Source: Streptomyces hydrogenans (lineage in GTDB: Bacteria; Actinomycetota; Actinomycetes; Streptomycetales; Streptomycetaceae). Taken from it: a DNA stretch of 37,138 nt. How positions within the stretch are numbered: the first letter of the stretch is position 1; the number at the start of each line of letters is the position of its first letter. Position numbers and translations under genes: made by a program. Below, in pieces: positions 15,407-22,849 of this stretch. The DNA lies in the NCBI RefSeq assembly GCF_014656075.1, contig NZ_BNBS01000080.1:1-37138 (forward strand), given 5' to 3'. The notes under the pieces were generated by a model, which made no database searches, was not told where the DNA came from, and saw nothing but the letters and a program-made list of their open reading frames with translations.

Positions 15407-15862
15407 TCAGGTGGCGTCGGAGTCGTACGGCGGGTGCTCGGGCGCGGCGGGCTTGTCCTGCTTCTTCAGCAGGTCGGGGGCGGAACCGTTCACCTGGGCG
15501 GGGGCGGTGGCGGGCGCGGCGGCGGGGGCGCTCTCGCGGCCGTTGACCGCGTCGGCGACCTCGTTCATCTCCTTGCGGAGGTCGAAGGTGGAGCGCAGCT
15601 CCTTGAGCTCGCCGAGGTCCTCGTTGCCGTCGAGCTGCTTGCGGATGAAGGTCTTCGGGTTGAGGTCCTCGAACTCGAAGTCCTTGAAGTCCGGGCCGAG
15701 CTCGCTGCGGATGTCCTCCTTGGCGCTGTCGGAGAACTCCCGGATCTTCTTGATGAAGCGCGAGACGTCCTGGACGACCTTCGGCAGCTTGTCCGGCCCG
15801 AAAACGAGCACGGCGAGGACGATGAGCGTCACCAGCTCGAGTGCGCCTATGTCGCTGAACAC
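15407..15862 (-). CDS. tatB: Sec-independent (twin-arginine) translocase protein TatB
   Basis: This 151-residue protein begins MFSDIGALELVTLIVLAVLV, a short N-terminal membrane helix, then the hinge FGPDKLP at about 21-27. An amphipathic helix (KVVQDVSRFIKKIREFSDSAKE) follows, then a Pro/Ala-rich variable tail. This is the TatA/B pattern; the acidic residue in the helix and the tail length favour TatB. TatB with TatC forms the receptor for folded proteins with twin-arginine signals. The GTG start (15860-15862) has AAGGAG 8 nt upstream. It is the fourth gene of the sigma/anti-sigma/htrA/tatB group, 111 bp after htrA with a hairpin between, a neighbourhood also found in mycobacteria. Confidence 0.93.
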   Translation of the reverse strand: MFSDIGALELVTLIVLAVLVFGPDKLPKVVQDVSRFIKKIREFSDSAKEDIRSELGPDFKDFEFEDLNPKTFIRKQLDGNEDLGELKELRSTFDLRKEMNEVADAVNGRESAPAAAPATAPAQVNGSAPDLLKKQDKPAAPEHPPYDSDAT

Positions 15863-15903
15863 CCATTTACTCCTTCACGCCGGACCAGGACGGCCCGGAC
15901 CAC

Positions 15904-15933
15904 GGTACCCGCCCGGGCTGCCGGACGGGTACC
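15904..15933 (-). terminator. Hairpin between htrA-like gene and tatB
   Basis: GGTACCCG/CGGGTACC (15904-15911 with 15926-15933) forms an 8-bp outer stem with an inner CCGG/CCGG pairing. It may partly terminate transcription from htrA or stabilise a cut message. Confidence 0.45.
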
Positions 15934-15973
15934 TTGCGATGTCCGCCACATGTACCTCGGGTGCCCGGCGTGC

Positions 15974-17632
15974 TCAGGTGCCCTGGGCGGAGCCGAGCGT
16001 GACGGTCCTGGTGAGTTCCCGGCCGTCGCGGGTCAGGGTGAGGGCGAGCGCGTCGCCGGGGCGGTGGGCGCGGATCTTCACGATCAGCTCCTCGCCGTTG
16101 TGGACCCGCTGGCCGTCGACCTTGGTGATGACGTCGCCGGGGCGCAGGCCGGCCTTGGCGGCGGGGCCGTCGGGGGTGACGGAGGGGGTGCCGTCCTTGC
16201 CCTTGTCGCCGACGCGGGCGCCGTCGCCGTTGAACTGCATGTCGAGGCTGACGCCGATGACCGGGTGGGTGGCCTTGCCGGTGTTGATGAGCTCCTCGGC
16301 GACCCGCTTGCCCTGGTTGACCGGGATGGCGAAGCCGAGGCCGATGGAGCCGGCCTGGCCGCCGCTGCCGCCGTCCCCCTCGCCGGAGCCGCCGGCGGCG
16401 CGGATGGCGCTGTTGATGCCGATGACGCGGCCCTTGCCGTCGAGGAGCGGGCCGCCGGAGTTGCCGGGGTTGATGGGCGCGTCGGTCTGGAGGGCGTCGA
16501 CGTAGGAGATGTCGCTGCCGTCGCCCTTCTCGCCGCCGGCGGTGATCGGGCGCTCCTTGGCGCTGATGATGCCGGAGGTGACGGTGTTGGAGAGGTCGAA
16601 GGGGGCGCCGATGGCGACGACGGGGTCGCCGACGCGAACGTCGTCGGAGTTGCCGAGCGGGAGGGGCTTGAGGCCGCGGACGCCGGTGACCTGGACGACG
16701 GCGAGGTCGTAGCCGGTGTCCTTGCCGATGAGCTTGGCGGAGGCGGTCTCGCCGCTGGAGAAGGTGACGGTGATGTCGCCGGAGGTGGCGGCGGCGTCGA
16801 CGACGTGGTTGTTGGTGAGGATGTGGCCGCGGTTGTCGAGGACGAAGCCGGTGCCGGTGCCGGCGGAGCCGCCGCCGCTGACGTGCAGGGTGACGACGCC
16901 GGGCAGGGCGCCTGCGGCGATGCCGGCGACGCTGTCGGGCGCCCGGTCGGCGCTGCCGGCCTCGGCCTGCGGCAGCTCGACGGTGCCGATGCCGCCGTTG
17001 CGCTCGACATAGGCGCCGACGCCGCCGCCGATGACTCCGGTGAGCAGCGCGAAGGCGAGGGCGCCGACGAGGGCGAGGCCGCGCCGGGACTTCTTCCGCG
17101 GGGGCGGGGGTACGGCTCCGGGGCCGGCGCCCCAGGGGTCGTACTGGCCCCAGGCGTGCGGCGGCACGGGCCCCTGCGGGGGCGGGACGGCGCCCTGCGG
17201 GGGTACGGCGGCCTGCGGGGGCGGTACGGGCGCGGCGGGGTGCTGCACGGGCGGCGCGGGCGCCCACGGCCCGGGCTCGCCGTAGGGCGGCGTCCGGTAC
17301 TCGTCGGGCTCGTGGAGCGGCCGCGGGGCGGCCGGCGCGGGCGCGGCGGCCCGCGTCTCGGGGGCCGGTACGGGCTCCGCCGCCGTGACGGCCGGGGCCG
17401 GAACGGCGTGCGCGGGCTCGGACGGCGTGGGCTCGGCCGCGGCGGGCTCCTTCGTCATGTCGACCGTGGGGGCGGCGGGCGCCTCCGCGGCCGGCTCCGG
17501 CACGGCGGACTCGGCCGGATCCGGGGCCTGGAGGGGGAAGTCACCCTCCTCCGCCGGGGACGGCGTGGGTATCCGCGCCGCCTCCGGGGGCGTCGAGGGC
17601 CGGCTCCACCAGTTCGGCTTCCCGTCGTTCAT
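15974..17632 (-). CDS. HtrA/DegP-like membrane serine protease with PDZ domain
   Basis: This 552-residue protein has four parts. A Pro/Ala-rich cytoplasmic N-terminus covers 1-180. One membrane helix (186-208) follows KKSRR. A trypsin-like protease domain (about 235-445) carries His276 in NNHVVD, Asp309 in YDLAVV and Ser392 in GNSGGPL. A C-terminal PDZ domain spans about 455-547 (AAKAGLRPGDVITKVDG). The protease therefore faces outside and should degrade misfolded envelope proteins. The ATG at 17632 is used; the ribosome site is weak (GCGGGGATAAC). It follows the anti-sigma gene by 76 bp with a hairpin between. By analogy with the mycobacterial SigE-RseA-HtrA group it is a stress-response effector. 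Confidence 0.92.
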   Translation of the reverse strand: MNDGKPNWWSRPSTPPEAARIPTPSPAEEGDFPLQAPDPAESAVPEPAAEAPAAPTVDMTKEPAAAEPTPSEPAHAVPAPAVTAAEPVPAPETRAAAPAPAAPRPLHEPDEYRTPPYGEPGPWAPAPPVQHPAAPVPPPQAAVPPQGAVPPPQGPVPPHAWGQYDPWGAGPGAVPPPPRKKSRRGLALVGALAFALLTGVIGGGVGAYVERNGGIGTVELPQAEAGSADRAPDSVAGIAAGALPGVVTLHVSGGGSAGTGTGFVLDNRGHILTNNHVVDAAATSGDITVTFSSGETASAKLIGKDTGYDLAVVQVTGVRGLKPLPLGNSDDVRVGDPVVAIGAPFDLSNTVTSGIISAKERPITAGGEKGDGSDISYVDALQTDAPINPGNSGGPLLDGKGRVIGINSAIRAAGGSGEGDGGSGGQAGSIGLGFAIPVNQGKRVAEELINTGKATHPVIGVSLDMQFNGDGARVGDKGKDGTPSVTPDGPAAKAGLRPGDVITKVDGQRVHNGEELIVKIRAHRPGDALALTLTRDGRELTRTVTLGSAQGT

Positions 17633-17657
17633 GTTATCCCCGCAACCGCAGACCCGT

Positions 17658-17681
17658 GAGCGCCCCGGTGTTCGGGCGCTC
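17658..17681 (-). terminator. Hairpin between the anti-sigma gene and htrA-like gene
   Basis: GAGCGCCC/GGGCGCTC (17658-17665 with 17674-17681) forms a perfect 8-bp stem with an 8-nt loop. It could reduce read-through from the sigma/anti-sigma genes into htrA. Confidence 0.5.
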
Positions 17682-17708
17682 TGACCGAGGATTCAACCAG
17701 GTCGGGGG

Positions 17709-18560
17709 TCAGCGGGGGGAGCCCGGCGGGATGCCGGGCGGGCTGGGGGCCGGACTGGGTGCCGGGCCGAGGGCCAGCTGGAGAGCGGGGGCCGTCGGCC
17801 GTATGAACGGCGAGAGCGCGAAGAGCGACTGCGCCTGCACCGCCCGGAGCCGCACGGCCGGCACCGGACCGGCCCGGTCGACGTCCGCGGGGACGGCTCC
17901 CGAGGGGACGGTGCCGCCCGGGACCAGCGGCGCGCTGCCGAAGGCCTGGGCGCCGCCGGCGGAGCGCTCGGAGCGGTCCGAGCGGCCGGTCGCGGCGCCG
18001 GAGGCGGAGCCGGGACCCGCGGAGGCGCCGGCGCGGAGCGGGGTGACCGCGGTGCCGGTGCCCTGTCCGCCGCGGGCGGCGGTGTTGAGGGTGCCGTCGA
18101 CGGGCAGGGCGCCGCCGAGGGCGATGGCGGCGAAGGAGACCGCGCCGGCGGCGGCCACGGCGAAGCGCCGGCCGCGTCCCGCCGGGGTGACGGCGTGGAC
18201 CCGGAAGCCGGTGCCGGTGTCGGGCGCGGCGGGGGTCGCGGTGGCGAAGCCGTCGCTCTTCACCCCGCCTGCTTCGAGGAGCTGCTCCAGCGGGGAGCGC
18301 CCGGGCTCGCCGGGACCGCCGGGCAGGCCCTGGAGCCTGGCGAGGAAGCCCTCGGAGGGCTGCGGGGCGCCGCTGGAGGCGAAGACGCTCTTCAGGGCGC
18401 GCTGGGCGTCCGCCTCGGCCTTGCAGCGGGCGCAGGTGGCGAGGTGGGCGAGGACCCGCTCGCGGGCGTCGTGACCGAGCTCGCCGTCGACGAGCGCGGC
18501 GAGCCGGTCCCCGAGGTGGTGCTCCGCGGGACTCGGTGACGGGGGACGGGTGCCGCTCAC
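17709..18560 (-). CDS. Zinc-binding anti-sigma factor (RseA-like)
   Basis: This 283-residue protein carries an N-terminal anti-sigma (ZAS) domain: HLGDRLAALVDGELGHDARERV, then His39-x3-Cys43-x2-Cys46 in AHLATCARC, the zinc motif that holds a cognate ECF sigma factor. The middle has one hydrophobic stretch (FAVAAAGAVSFAAIALGGAL), which could be a membrane anchor, and the C-terminus is Pro/Ala/Ser-rich and low complexity. GTG at 18558-18560 is chosen because it overlaps the sigma stop by 4 bases (GTGA), giving translational coupling and 1:1 synthesis. An ATG 18 nt upstream is the alternative. The role as inhibitor of the upstream sigma factor is inferred from family and position. Confidence 0.88.
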   Translation of the reverse strand: MSGTRPPSPSPAEHHLGDRLAALVDGELGHDARERVLAHLATCARCKAEADAQRALKSVFASSGAPQPSEGFLARLQGLPGGPGEPGRSPLEQLLEAGGVKSDGFATATPAAPDTGTGFRVHAVTPAGRGRRFAVAAAGAVSFAAIALGGALPVDGTLNTAARGGQGTGTAVTPLRAGASAGPGSASGAATGRSDRSERSAGGAQAFGSAPLVPGGTVPSGAVPADVDRAGPVPAVRLRAVQAQSLFALSPFIRPTAPALQLALGPAPSPAPSPPGIPPGSPR

Positions 18561-19312
18561 GCTGTCCCGGCCTCCCATCCGACGGTGGCCAGGGCGCGCT
18601 CCGCCCGGGCCTCGGGCGAGCGGTGCTTGAGGGCCTTGCGCAGGTGGGAGCGGCCGCGGTGGATCCGGCTGCGGACGGTGCCGAGCTTCACGCCGAGGGT
18701 CGCGGCGATCTCCTCGTACGAGAGCCCCTCGATGTCGCAGAGGACGACGGCGGCGCGGAACTCGGGCGCCAGGGTGTCGAGGGCCTGCTGGACGTCGGCG
18801 TCGAAGTGGGTGTCGTTGAACACCTGCTGGGGGGAGGGCTCACGGCTGGGGAGCCGCTCGGCGGCGTCGTCGGCGAGCGCGTCGAAGCGGATGCGCTGCT
18901 TGCGGCGGACCATGTCGAGGAAGAGGTTGGTGGTGATGCGGTGCAGCCAGCCCTCGAAGGTGCCCGGGGTGTACGTCGACAGCGAGCGGAAGACGCGGAC
19001 GAAGACCTCCTGGGTGAGGTCCTCGGCGTCGTGCTGGTTGCCGGTGAGGCGGTAGGCCAGGCGGTAGACACGACCGCTGTGCGTGCTGACGATCTCCTCC
19101 CAGGTGGGCGGAGTCCACGCCTGCGATTCCGCATCCGATGCGAAGGTCGCGGTGGTGGGTGCGGTGTCGGTGTGGAGCTGGTCAGCGGTGTCGGTCACGG
19201 ATTTCGGCTCACCCGCCGACCTGAGAAGACGCCGCAGCGCCCCTCTCCGATCCACAGGCGCAGCCGCACCTCCCCTATCGGCTCTGGTGGTGTCCAGTGG
19301 AGCCCCTACCAT
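18557..19312 (-). CDS. ECF RNA polymerase sigma factor (mycobacterial SigE-like)
   Basis: This 251-residue protein contains sigma region 2 at about 80-140 (HDAEDLTQEVFVRVFRSL, then FEGWLHRITTNLFLDMVRRK) and region 4 at about 175-226 (LCDIEGLSYEEIAATLGV, then GTVRSRIHRGRSHLRKAL). There is no region 1.1 or 3, as in all ECF factors. A poorly conserved 70-residue N-terminal extension precedes region 2; ATG 19312 is my choice, but AGGTGG lies only 2 nt before it and GTG 19318 or an internal GTG are possible. The downstream anti-sigma, HtrA and TatB genes are the same set found with M. tuberculosis SigE, so an envelope-stress regulon is inferred. It is divergent from the O-methyltransferase gene. 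Confidence 0.9.
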   Translation of the reverse strand: MVGAPLDTTRADRGGAAAPVDRRGALRRLLRSAGEPKSVTDTADQLHTDTAPTTATFASDAESQAWTPPTWEEIVSTHSGRVYRLAYRLTGNQHDAEDLTQEVFVRVFRSLSTYTPGTFEGWLHRITTNLFLDMVRRKQRIRFDALADDAAERLPSREPSPQQVFNDTHFDADVQQALDTLAPEFRAAVVLCDIEGLSYEEIAATLGVKLGTVRSRIHRGRSHLRKALKHRSPEARAERALATVGWEAGTA

Positions 19313-19443
19313 AGCCACCTCGCCCGTTAGCTCCGGATAAGAATCTTTACGCGCATTTGAATCGGGGTCGCCCACCGGTTCACGAGCGCGTCCTTCCCCT
19401 GGTGAACGCCCGGTCCCATCTGCGGGTTCCCGCTGACAGCGGA

Positions 19444-19449
19444 TACAGT
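19444..19449 (+). promoter_or_regulatory. -10 box next to a TTG start
   Basis: TACAGT ends 5 nt before TTG 19455. A leaderless start would include the sequence GACAGGAGAGGG inside the coding region. Confidence 0.45.
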
Positions 19450-19454
19450 CACCG

Positions 19455-20120
19455 TTGCGCCAACTAAGGGGACAGGAGAGGGCCATTACCGCCAACCGGC
19501 AGACGGACTGGGCGTTCGCCGACGCCTTTGTCGCCGAGGACGACGCTCTGCGCTGGGCCCGGGCACGGGCCCGCGAGGCAGGGTTGCCCTCGGTGTCGCC
19601 GGGCACCGGTGCGGCGCTGCGTCTGCTGGCCGCGTCGGCGGACGCGAAGGCGGTGGCCGAGATCGGTACGGGCACCGGCGTGTCGGGCATCTACCTGCTG
19701 CTGGGGATGCGCCCCGACGGCACCCTGACGACGGTGGACGTGCAGCCGGAGCACCAGCAGTTCGCGAAGACGGCGTTCCGTGCGGCGGGCTTCGCCGGCA
19801 ACCGGGCGCGGTTCATCCCGGGCCGGGCGCTCGACGTGCTGCCGCGGCTGGCGGACGGCGGGTACGACCTGGTGTTCTGCGACGGCGACCGCGGGGAGTA
19901 CCCGGACTATCTCGCTGAATCGTTGCGCCTGCTCCGACCTGGGGGTCTGGTGTGCTTCGAGGGCGTCTTCGCGGACGGCCGCACGGTGGACTCCGGGGCC
20001 CAGCCGGGCGAGGTGCAGCGGGTCCGCGAGCTGCTGCGCACGGTCCGGGAGAGCTCCCAGCTGCTCCCGACGCTGCTGCCGGTGGGCGACGGCCTGCTCT
20101 GCGCGGTGCGGCGCGGCTGA
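19455..20120 (+). CDS. SAM-dependent O-methyltransferase (Rv1220c-like)
   Basis: This 221-residue protein (if TTG 19455 is used) matches the class I O-methyltransferase family 3 (PF01596): motif I AEIGTGTGVSGIYLLL, then TTVDVQPEHQ (acidic residue for the SAM ribose), FCDGDRGEYPDY as the metal/substrate region, and LLRPGGLVCFEGVF. It is probably cytoplasmic and Mg2+-dependent; the substrate is unknown. The start is uncertain. There is no ATG or GTG before the conserved NRQTDWAFADAF. The choices are TTG 19455, 5 nt after a -10 box, or an ATT at 19484 directly behind AGGAGAGGGCC. It is divergent from the ECF sigma gene, as in mycobacteria, and may belong to that regulon. Confidence 0.88.
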   Translation: MRQLRGQERAITANRQTDWAFADAFVAEDDALRWARARAREAGLPSVSPGTGAALRLLAASADAKAVAEIGTGTGVSGIYLLLGMRPDGTLTTVDVQPEHQQFAKTAFRAAGFAGNRARFIPGRALDVLPRLADGGYDLVFCDGDRGEYPDYLAESLRLLRPGGLVCFEGVFADGRTVDSGAQPGEVQRVRELLRTVRESSQLLPTLLPVGDGLLCAVRRG

Positions 20121-20157
20121 ACCGCCCCCGGGCCCGGCGCGGACCGGCCCCGGCGTG

Positions 20158-20195
20158 CCGCTGCCCCGGACGGCGGGGCCGTACCGGGGCAGCGG
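20158..20195. terminator. Bidirectional hairpin terminator
   Basis: CCGCTGCCCCGG/CCGGGGCAGCGG (20158-20169 with 20184-20195) is a perfect 12-bp stem with a 14-nt loop that pairs further inside. It lies between the methyltransferase gene and the convergent DUF3117 gene. Confidence 0.85.
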
Positions 20196-20215
20196 TGCAG
20201 GAATTACGGGGAGGG

Positions 20216-20383
20216 TCAGCCGACGACCTTCTTCAGGGCGTCACCGAGCGCCTCGGCCTCGTCCGGGGTCAGCTCGACCACGAGCCGACCGCCGCCTTCG
20301 AGCGGAACGCGCATGACGATGCCCCGCCCCTCCTTGGTCACCTCGAGCGGGCCGTCACCCGTCCGCGGCTTCATGGCCGCCAT
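20216..20383 (-). CDS. DUF3117 protein, 55 residues
   Basis: The short protein MAAMKPRTGDGPLEVTKEGR... ending LTPDEAEALGDALKKVV matches DUF3117 (PF11314), a nearly invariant family in actinobacteria (Rv1211 in M. tuberculosis, from memory). A beta-hairpin with MRVPLEGGGRLVVEL is followed by one helix. The function is unknown, but such strict conservation suggests an essential partner interaction. GGAAGGGG, 7 nt before the ATG at 20383, decides the start. The leader contains a 17-bp perfect palindrome (20426-20442), and GATAAT (20478-20483 on the minus strand) is a likely -10 box, giving a leader of about 90 nt. Confidence 0.92.
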   Translation of the reverse strand: MAAMKPRTGDGPLEVTKEGRGIVMRVPLEGGGRLVVELTPDEAEALGDALKKVVG

Positions 20384-20694
20384 GCTCGTTCCCCTTCCTG
20401 AAACCAGCTCATCTCCAACCGGGCAGCTCCGTGCCACGGAGCAGCGTCACCGGCTTCGAACACATTGCTTCCAGGTCATTATCCCGCATCGCAGGACCCG
20501 ATGACCAACATCGATCCGCATCGCTTGGGCAACGCGCTCCCGCAAAACCACACATTTCGGCGTCGGGCCTGCGATACTTCGCCGCCGCGGGTCGCTCCGC
20601 GGACCCCGATTCTTTGACGCAGCTCACATGGGCGGTACGGGTGATCTCCGTCATGCTGGGCGGATCAGCCCATCCACGAGACGAAGGGGTCCCG
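20384..20694. other. Divergent regulatory region between DUF3117 and crotonase genes
   Basis: This 311-bp region holds the palindrome at 20426-20442 and a -10 box GATAAT (20478-20483, minus strand). A possible plus-strand promoter TTGACG (20614-20619) and TACGGG (20636-20641) is spaced by 16 nt. It is less GC-rich than the coding DNA. No conserved frame with coding character was found. Confidence 0.55.
20426..20442. promoter_or_regulatory. 17-bp perfect palindrome in the DUF3117 leader
   Basis: GCTCCGTG-C-CACGGAGC has 8-bp arms with a single central base. The loop is too small for a stable RNA hairpin without opening inner pairs, so a protein operator is at least as likely. Confidence 0.45.
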
Positions 20695-21498
20695 ATGGCC
20701 GACACGGTCCTGTACGAAGTGAGCGACGGGCTCGCCACCATCACGCTCAACCGGCCCGAGGCCATGAACGCGCTGAACATCGCCGCCAAGACGGCGCTGC
20801 GGGACGCGGCCGAGGCGGCCGCCGCCGACCCGGCGGTCCGCGCGGTGCTGCTGACGTCGGCGGGCGACCGGGCGTTCTGCGTCGGCCAGGACCTCAAGGA
20901 GCACGTCGGTCTGCTGCTCCAGGACCAGGAGTCGGGCACCCGCGCCACGATGACCACGGTCCGGGACCACTACAACCCGATCGTCCGGGCCCTCACCGGC
21001 ATGAAGAAGCCCGTGATCGCCGCGGTCAACGGCGTCGCCGCCGGCGCCGGCTTCGGCTTCGCGCTCGCCGCGGACTACCGGATCGTCGCCGACACCGCCT
21101 CCTTCAACACCTCCTTCGCGGGCGTCGCGCTCACCGCCGACTCCGGCATGTCCTGGACGCTCCCCCGCCTCATCGGCCAGAGCCGCGCCTCCGACCTGCT
21201 GCTCTTCCCGCGCACCCTCACCGCCCAGGAGGCGTACGACCTGGGCATCGCGAACCGCCTGGTCCCGGCCGCCGAGCTGCCCGCCGAGGCGCTCAAGCTG
21301 GCCCGGAAGCTCGCCGAGGGCCCCACCGTCGCCTACGCGGCCCTCAAGGCGTCCGTCGCCTACGGCGCCGACCACTCCCTCGACGAGGCCCTCGACAAGG
21401 AGGACGAGCTCCAGACCCTCGCCGGCGCCTCCGAGGACCACACCATCGCGGTCCGCGCCTTCCTCGCCAAGGAGAGGCCGAAGTACCTGGGCAGGTGA
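20695..21498 (+). CDS. Enoyl-CoA hydratase/isomerase (crotonase family, PaaG-like)
   Basis: This 267-residue protein has the crotonase fold signatures: the first CoA/oxyanion loop AFCVGQDLKE at 60-69, and the second oxyanion segment AAVNGVAAGAGFGFALAADY at 109-128. The active-site loop GVALTADSGMSWTLPRLIG has Asp149 where hydratases carry Glu. An acid at this place, together with the DSGxSW pattern, is typical of isomerases such as PaaG, so isomerisation of an enoyl-CoA or ring-epoxide is more likely than plain hydration. The C-terminal helix ends KERPKYLGR. GAAGGGG lies 6 nt before the ATG. No other phenylacetate or fatty-acid degradation genes lie nearby, so the pathway is open. Confidence 0.88.
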   Translation: MADTVLYEVSDGLATITLNRPEAMNALNIAAKTALRDAAEAAAADPAVRAVLLTSAGDRAFCVGQDLKEHVGLLLQDQESGTRATMTTVRDHYNPIVRALTGMKKPVIAAVNGVAAGAGFGFALAADYRIVADTASFNTSFAGVALTADSGMSWTLPRLIGQSRASDLLLFPRTLTAQEAYDLGIANRLVPAAELPAEALKLARKLAEGPTVAYAALKASVAYGADHSLDEALDKEDELQTLAGASEDHTIAVRAFLAKERPKYLGR

Positions 21499-21583
21499 CG
21501 GATCCCGGGGCCCCGTTTCGTACGCGGGTGGTCCGGACCACTAGGATCCGGCCACTCACGTACGCACATACCTGGGGGGTTCC

Positions 21584-22825
21584 GTGCGTCCTTCTCCTTC
21601 CGCGCGCCTGCTGCGCGGTGTCCTCGTCGCGGGTCTGGCACTCGGCCTGCCCGCGACGGCCCTGTCCGCTCCGGCCGCCGCGGCGGACGGCTACGACCGC
21701 TGCCCCGACGGCACGGTCTGCGTCTTCAGCGAGCCGCTGTACCGGGGCGACATGCTCGTCGTCCGGGGTCCCATGGCGTCGCTCGGCGCCTGGGACAACC
21801 GCATCCGCTCCTTCGTGGTCAAACTGCGGGGCTTCTCCGACGCCGTCTGCTTCTCGCCGAACCCCGGGCTCGACCCCGAGGGCGCGGTCCACTTCTACTC
21901 GGGCGACTCCTTCGACGAGAGCCCCTACCCGGAGCTCGACCGTGCGGTCAGCTCCCTCGACGTCGGCCCCGAGGCCGACGACTTCTGCGGGAGCGAGAGC
22001 CGCTACCCGGTCCTCTACGACTACGTGGGCACCCGGCCCGCCGCGCTCCCCGCGGACGGCCGCTTCGGCGACCTGAACAACGACGGCCACGCCGACGTCG
22101 CCGGCCGCAACCTGCTCGGCCAGCTCTGGACGGCCCACGACTACGACACCCCGGGCGTGACCCGGCTCGTCGGCGGCGGCTGGAACGCGATGACCGCGCT
22201 GACCCGCCACGGCGACCAGGACGGCGACGGCAACGAGGACGCCTACGCCCGCGACCGCTCCGGCGCGCTCTGGCTCTACCCCGGCGACGGCCGCGGCGCC
22301 TTCAAGCCGCGCCGCCAGGTCGGCGGCGGCTGGAACTCCATGCGGGACCTGGCCGCGGCCGGCGACCTCACCGGCGACGGCAGGGGCGACCTGCTCGCCT
22401 CCGACGGCGACGGCGTCCTGTGGACCTACCCGGGCACCGGCCGCAGCGGCTTCGGCGCCCGCAGGAAGGTCGGCGGCGGCTGGAAGGCGATCAACGAGCT
22501 GGTCGGCGCCGGGGACATGAACTCCGACCGCAGGGCGGACCTCGTCGCCCGCGACACCACCGGCAGGCTCTGGCTCTACCCGGGCACCGGCCGCGGCGGC
22601 TTCGGCACCCGCAAGCTCATCGGCGACGGCGGCTGGAACGCCCACCGGGAGCTCGCCGGCCTCGGCGACGTCACGGGTGACGGCCGCCCCGACCTGGTCG
22701 CCCACCTCGGCGCCGCGTCCGCCTCGTGGACGATGGGCCTGCGCGTCTACCCCGGCACCGCCGACGGCCGCCTCCGGGCGCCCCGCGACCTCGGCCAGCT
22801 CCGGTCCACCACCTTCGTCTTCTGA
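21584..22825 (+). CDS. Secreted I36-type inhibitor-like protein with FG-GAP/VCBS repeats (copy 1)
   Basis: This 413-residue protein has a signal peptide (basic start, ARLLRGVLVAGLALGL, cleavage after about Ala34). A peptidase-inhibitor I36/crystallin-like domain follows (RCPDGTVCVFSEPLYRGDM, then SLGAWDNRIRSF) with four cysteines at RCP, TVC, AVC and DFC. A C-terminal set of about five FG-GAP/VCBS repeats of 50 residues shows loops such as DLNNDGHAD, DQDGDGNED, DLTGDGRGD and DVTGDGRPD; the fourth, DMNSDRRAD, is degenerate. These loops bind Ca2+ in beta-propellers, so an extracellular propeller is inferred. The GTG start lacks a clear ribosome site. A close paralogue follows 24 bp downstream. 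Confidence 0.87.
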   Translation: MRPSPSARLLRGVLVAGLALGLPATALSAPAAAADGYDRCPDGTVCVFSEPLYRGDMLVVRGPMASLGAWDNRIRSFVVKLRGFSDAVCFSPNPGLDPEGAVHFYSGDSFDESPYPELDRAVSSLDVGPEADDFCGSESRYPVLYDYVGTRPAALPADGRFGDLNNDGHADVAGRNLLGQLWTAHDYDTPGVTRLVGGGWNAMTALTRHGDQDGDGNEDAYARDRSGALWLYPGDGRGAFKPRRQVGGGWNSMRDLAAAGDLTGDGRGDLLASDGDGVLWTYPGTGRSGFGARRKVGGGWKAINELVGAGDMNSDRRADLVARDTTGRLWLYPGTGRGGFGTRKLIGDGGWNAHRELAGLGDVTGDGRPDLVAHLGAASASWTMGLRVYPGTADGRLRAPRDLGQLRSTTFVF

Positions 22826-22849
22826 CCTTTCCCGAAGGGAACACCGCGC

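Noticed and set aside
19313..19690. N-terminal extension of the sigma factor by about 125 residues
   Set aside because: It would run through the divergent promoter and the start of the methyltransferase gene and adds no conserved sequence.
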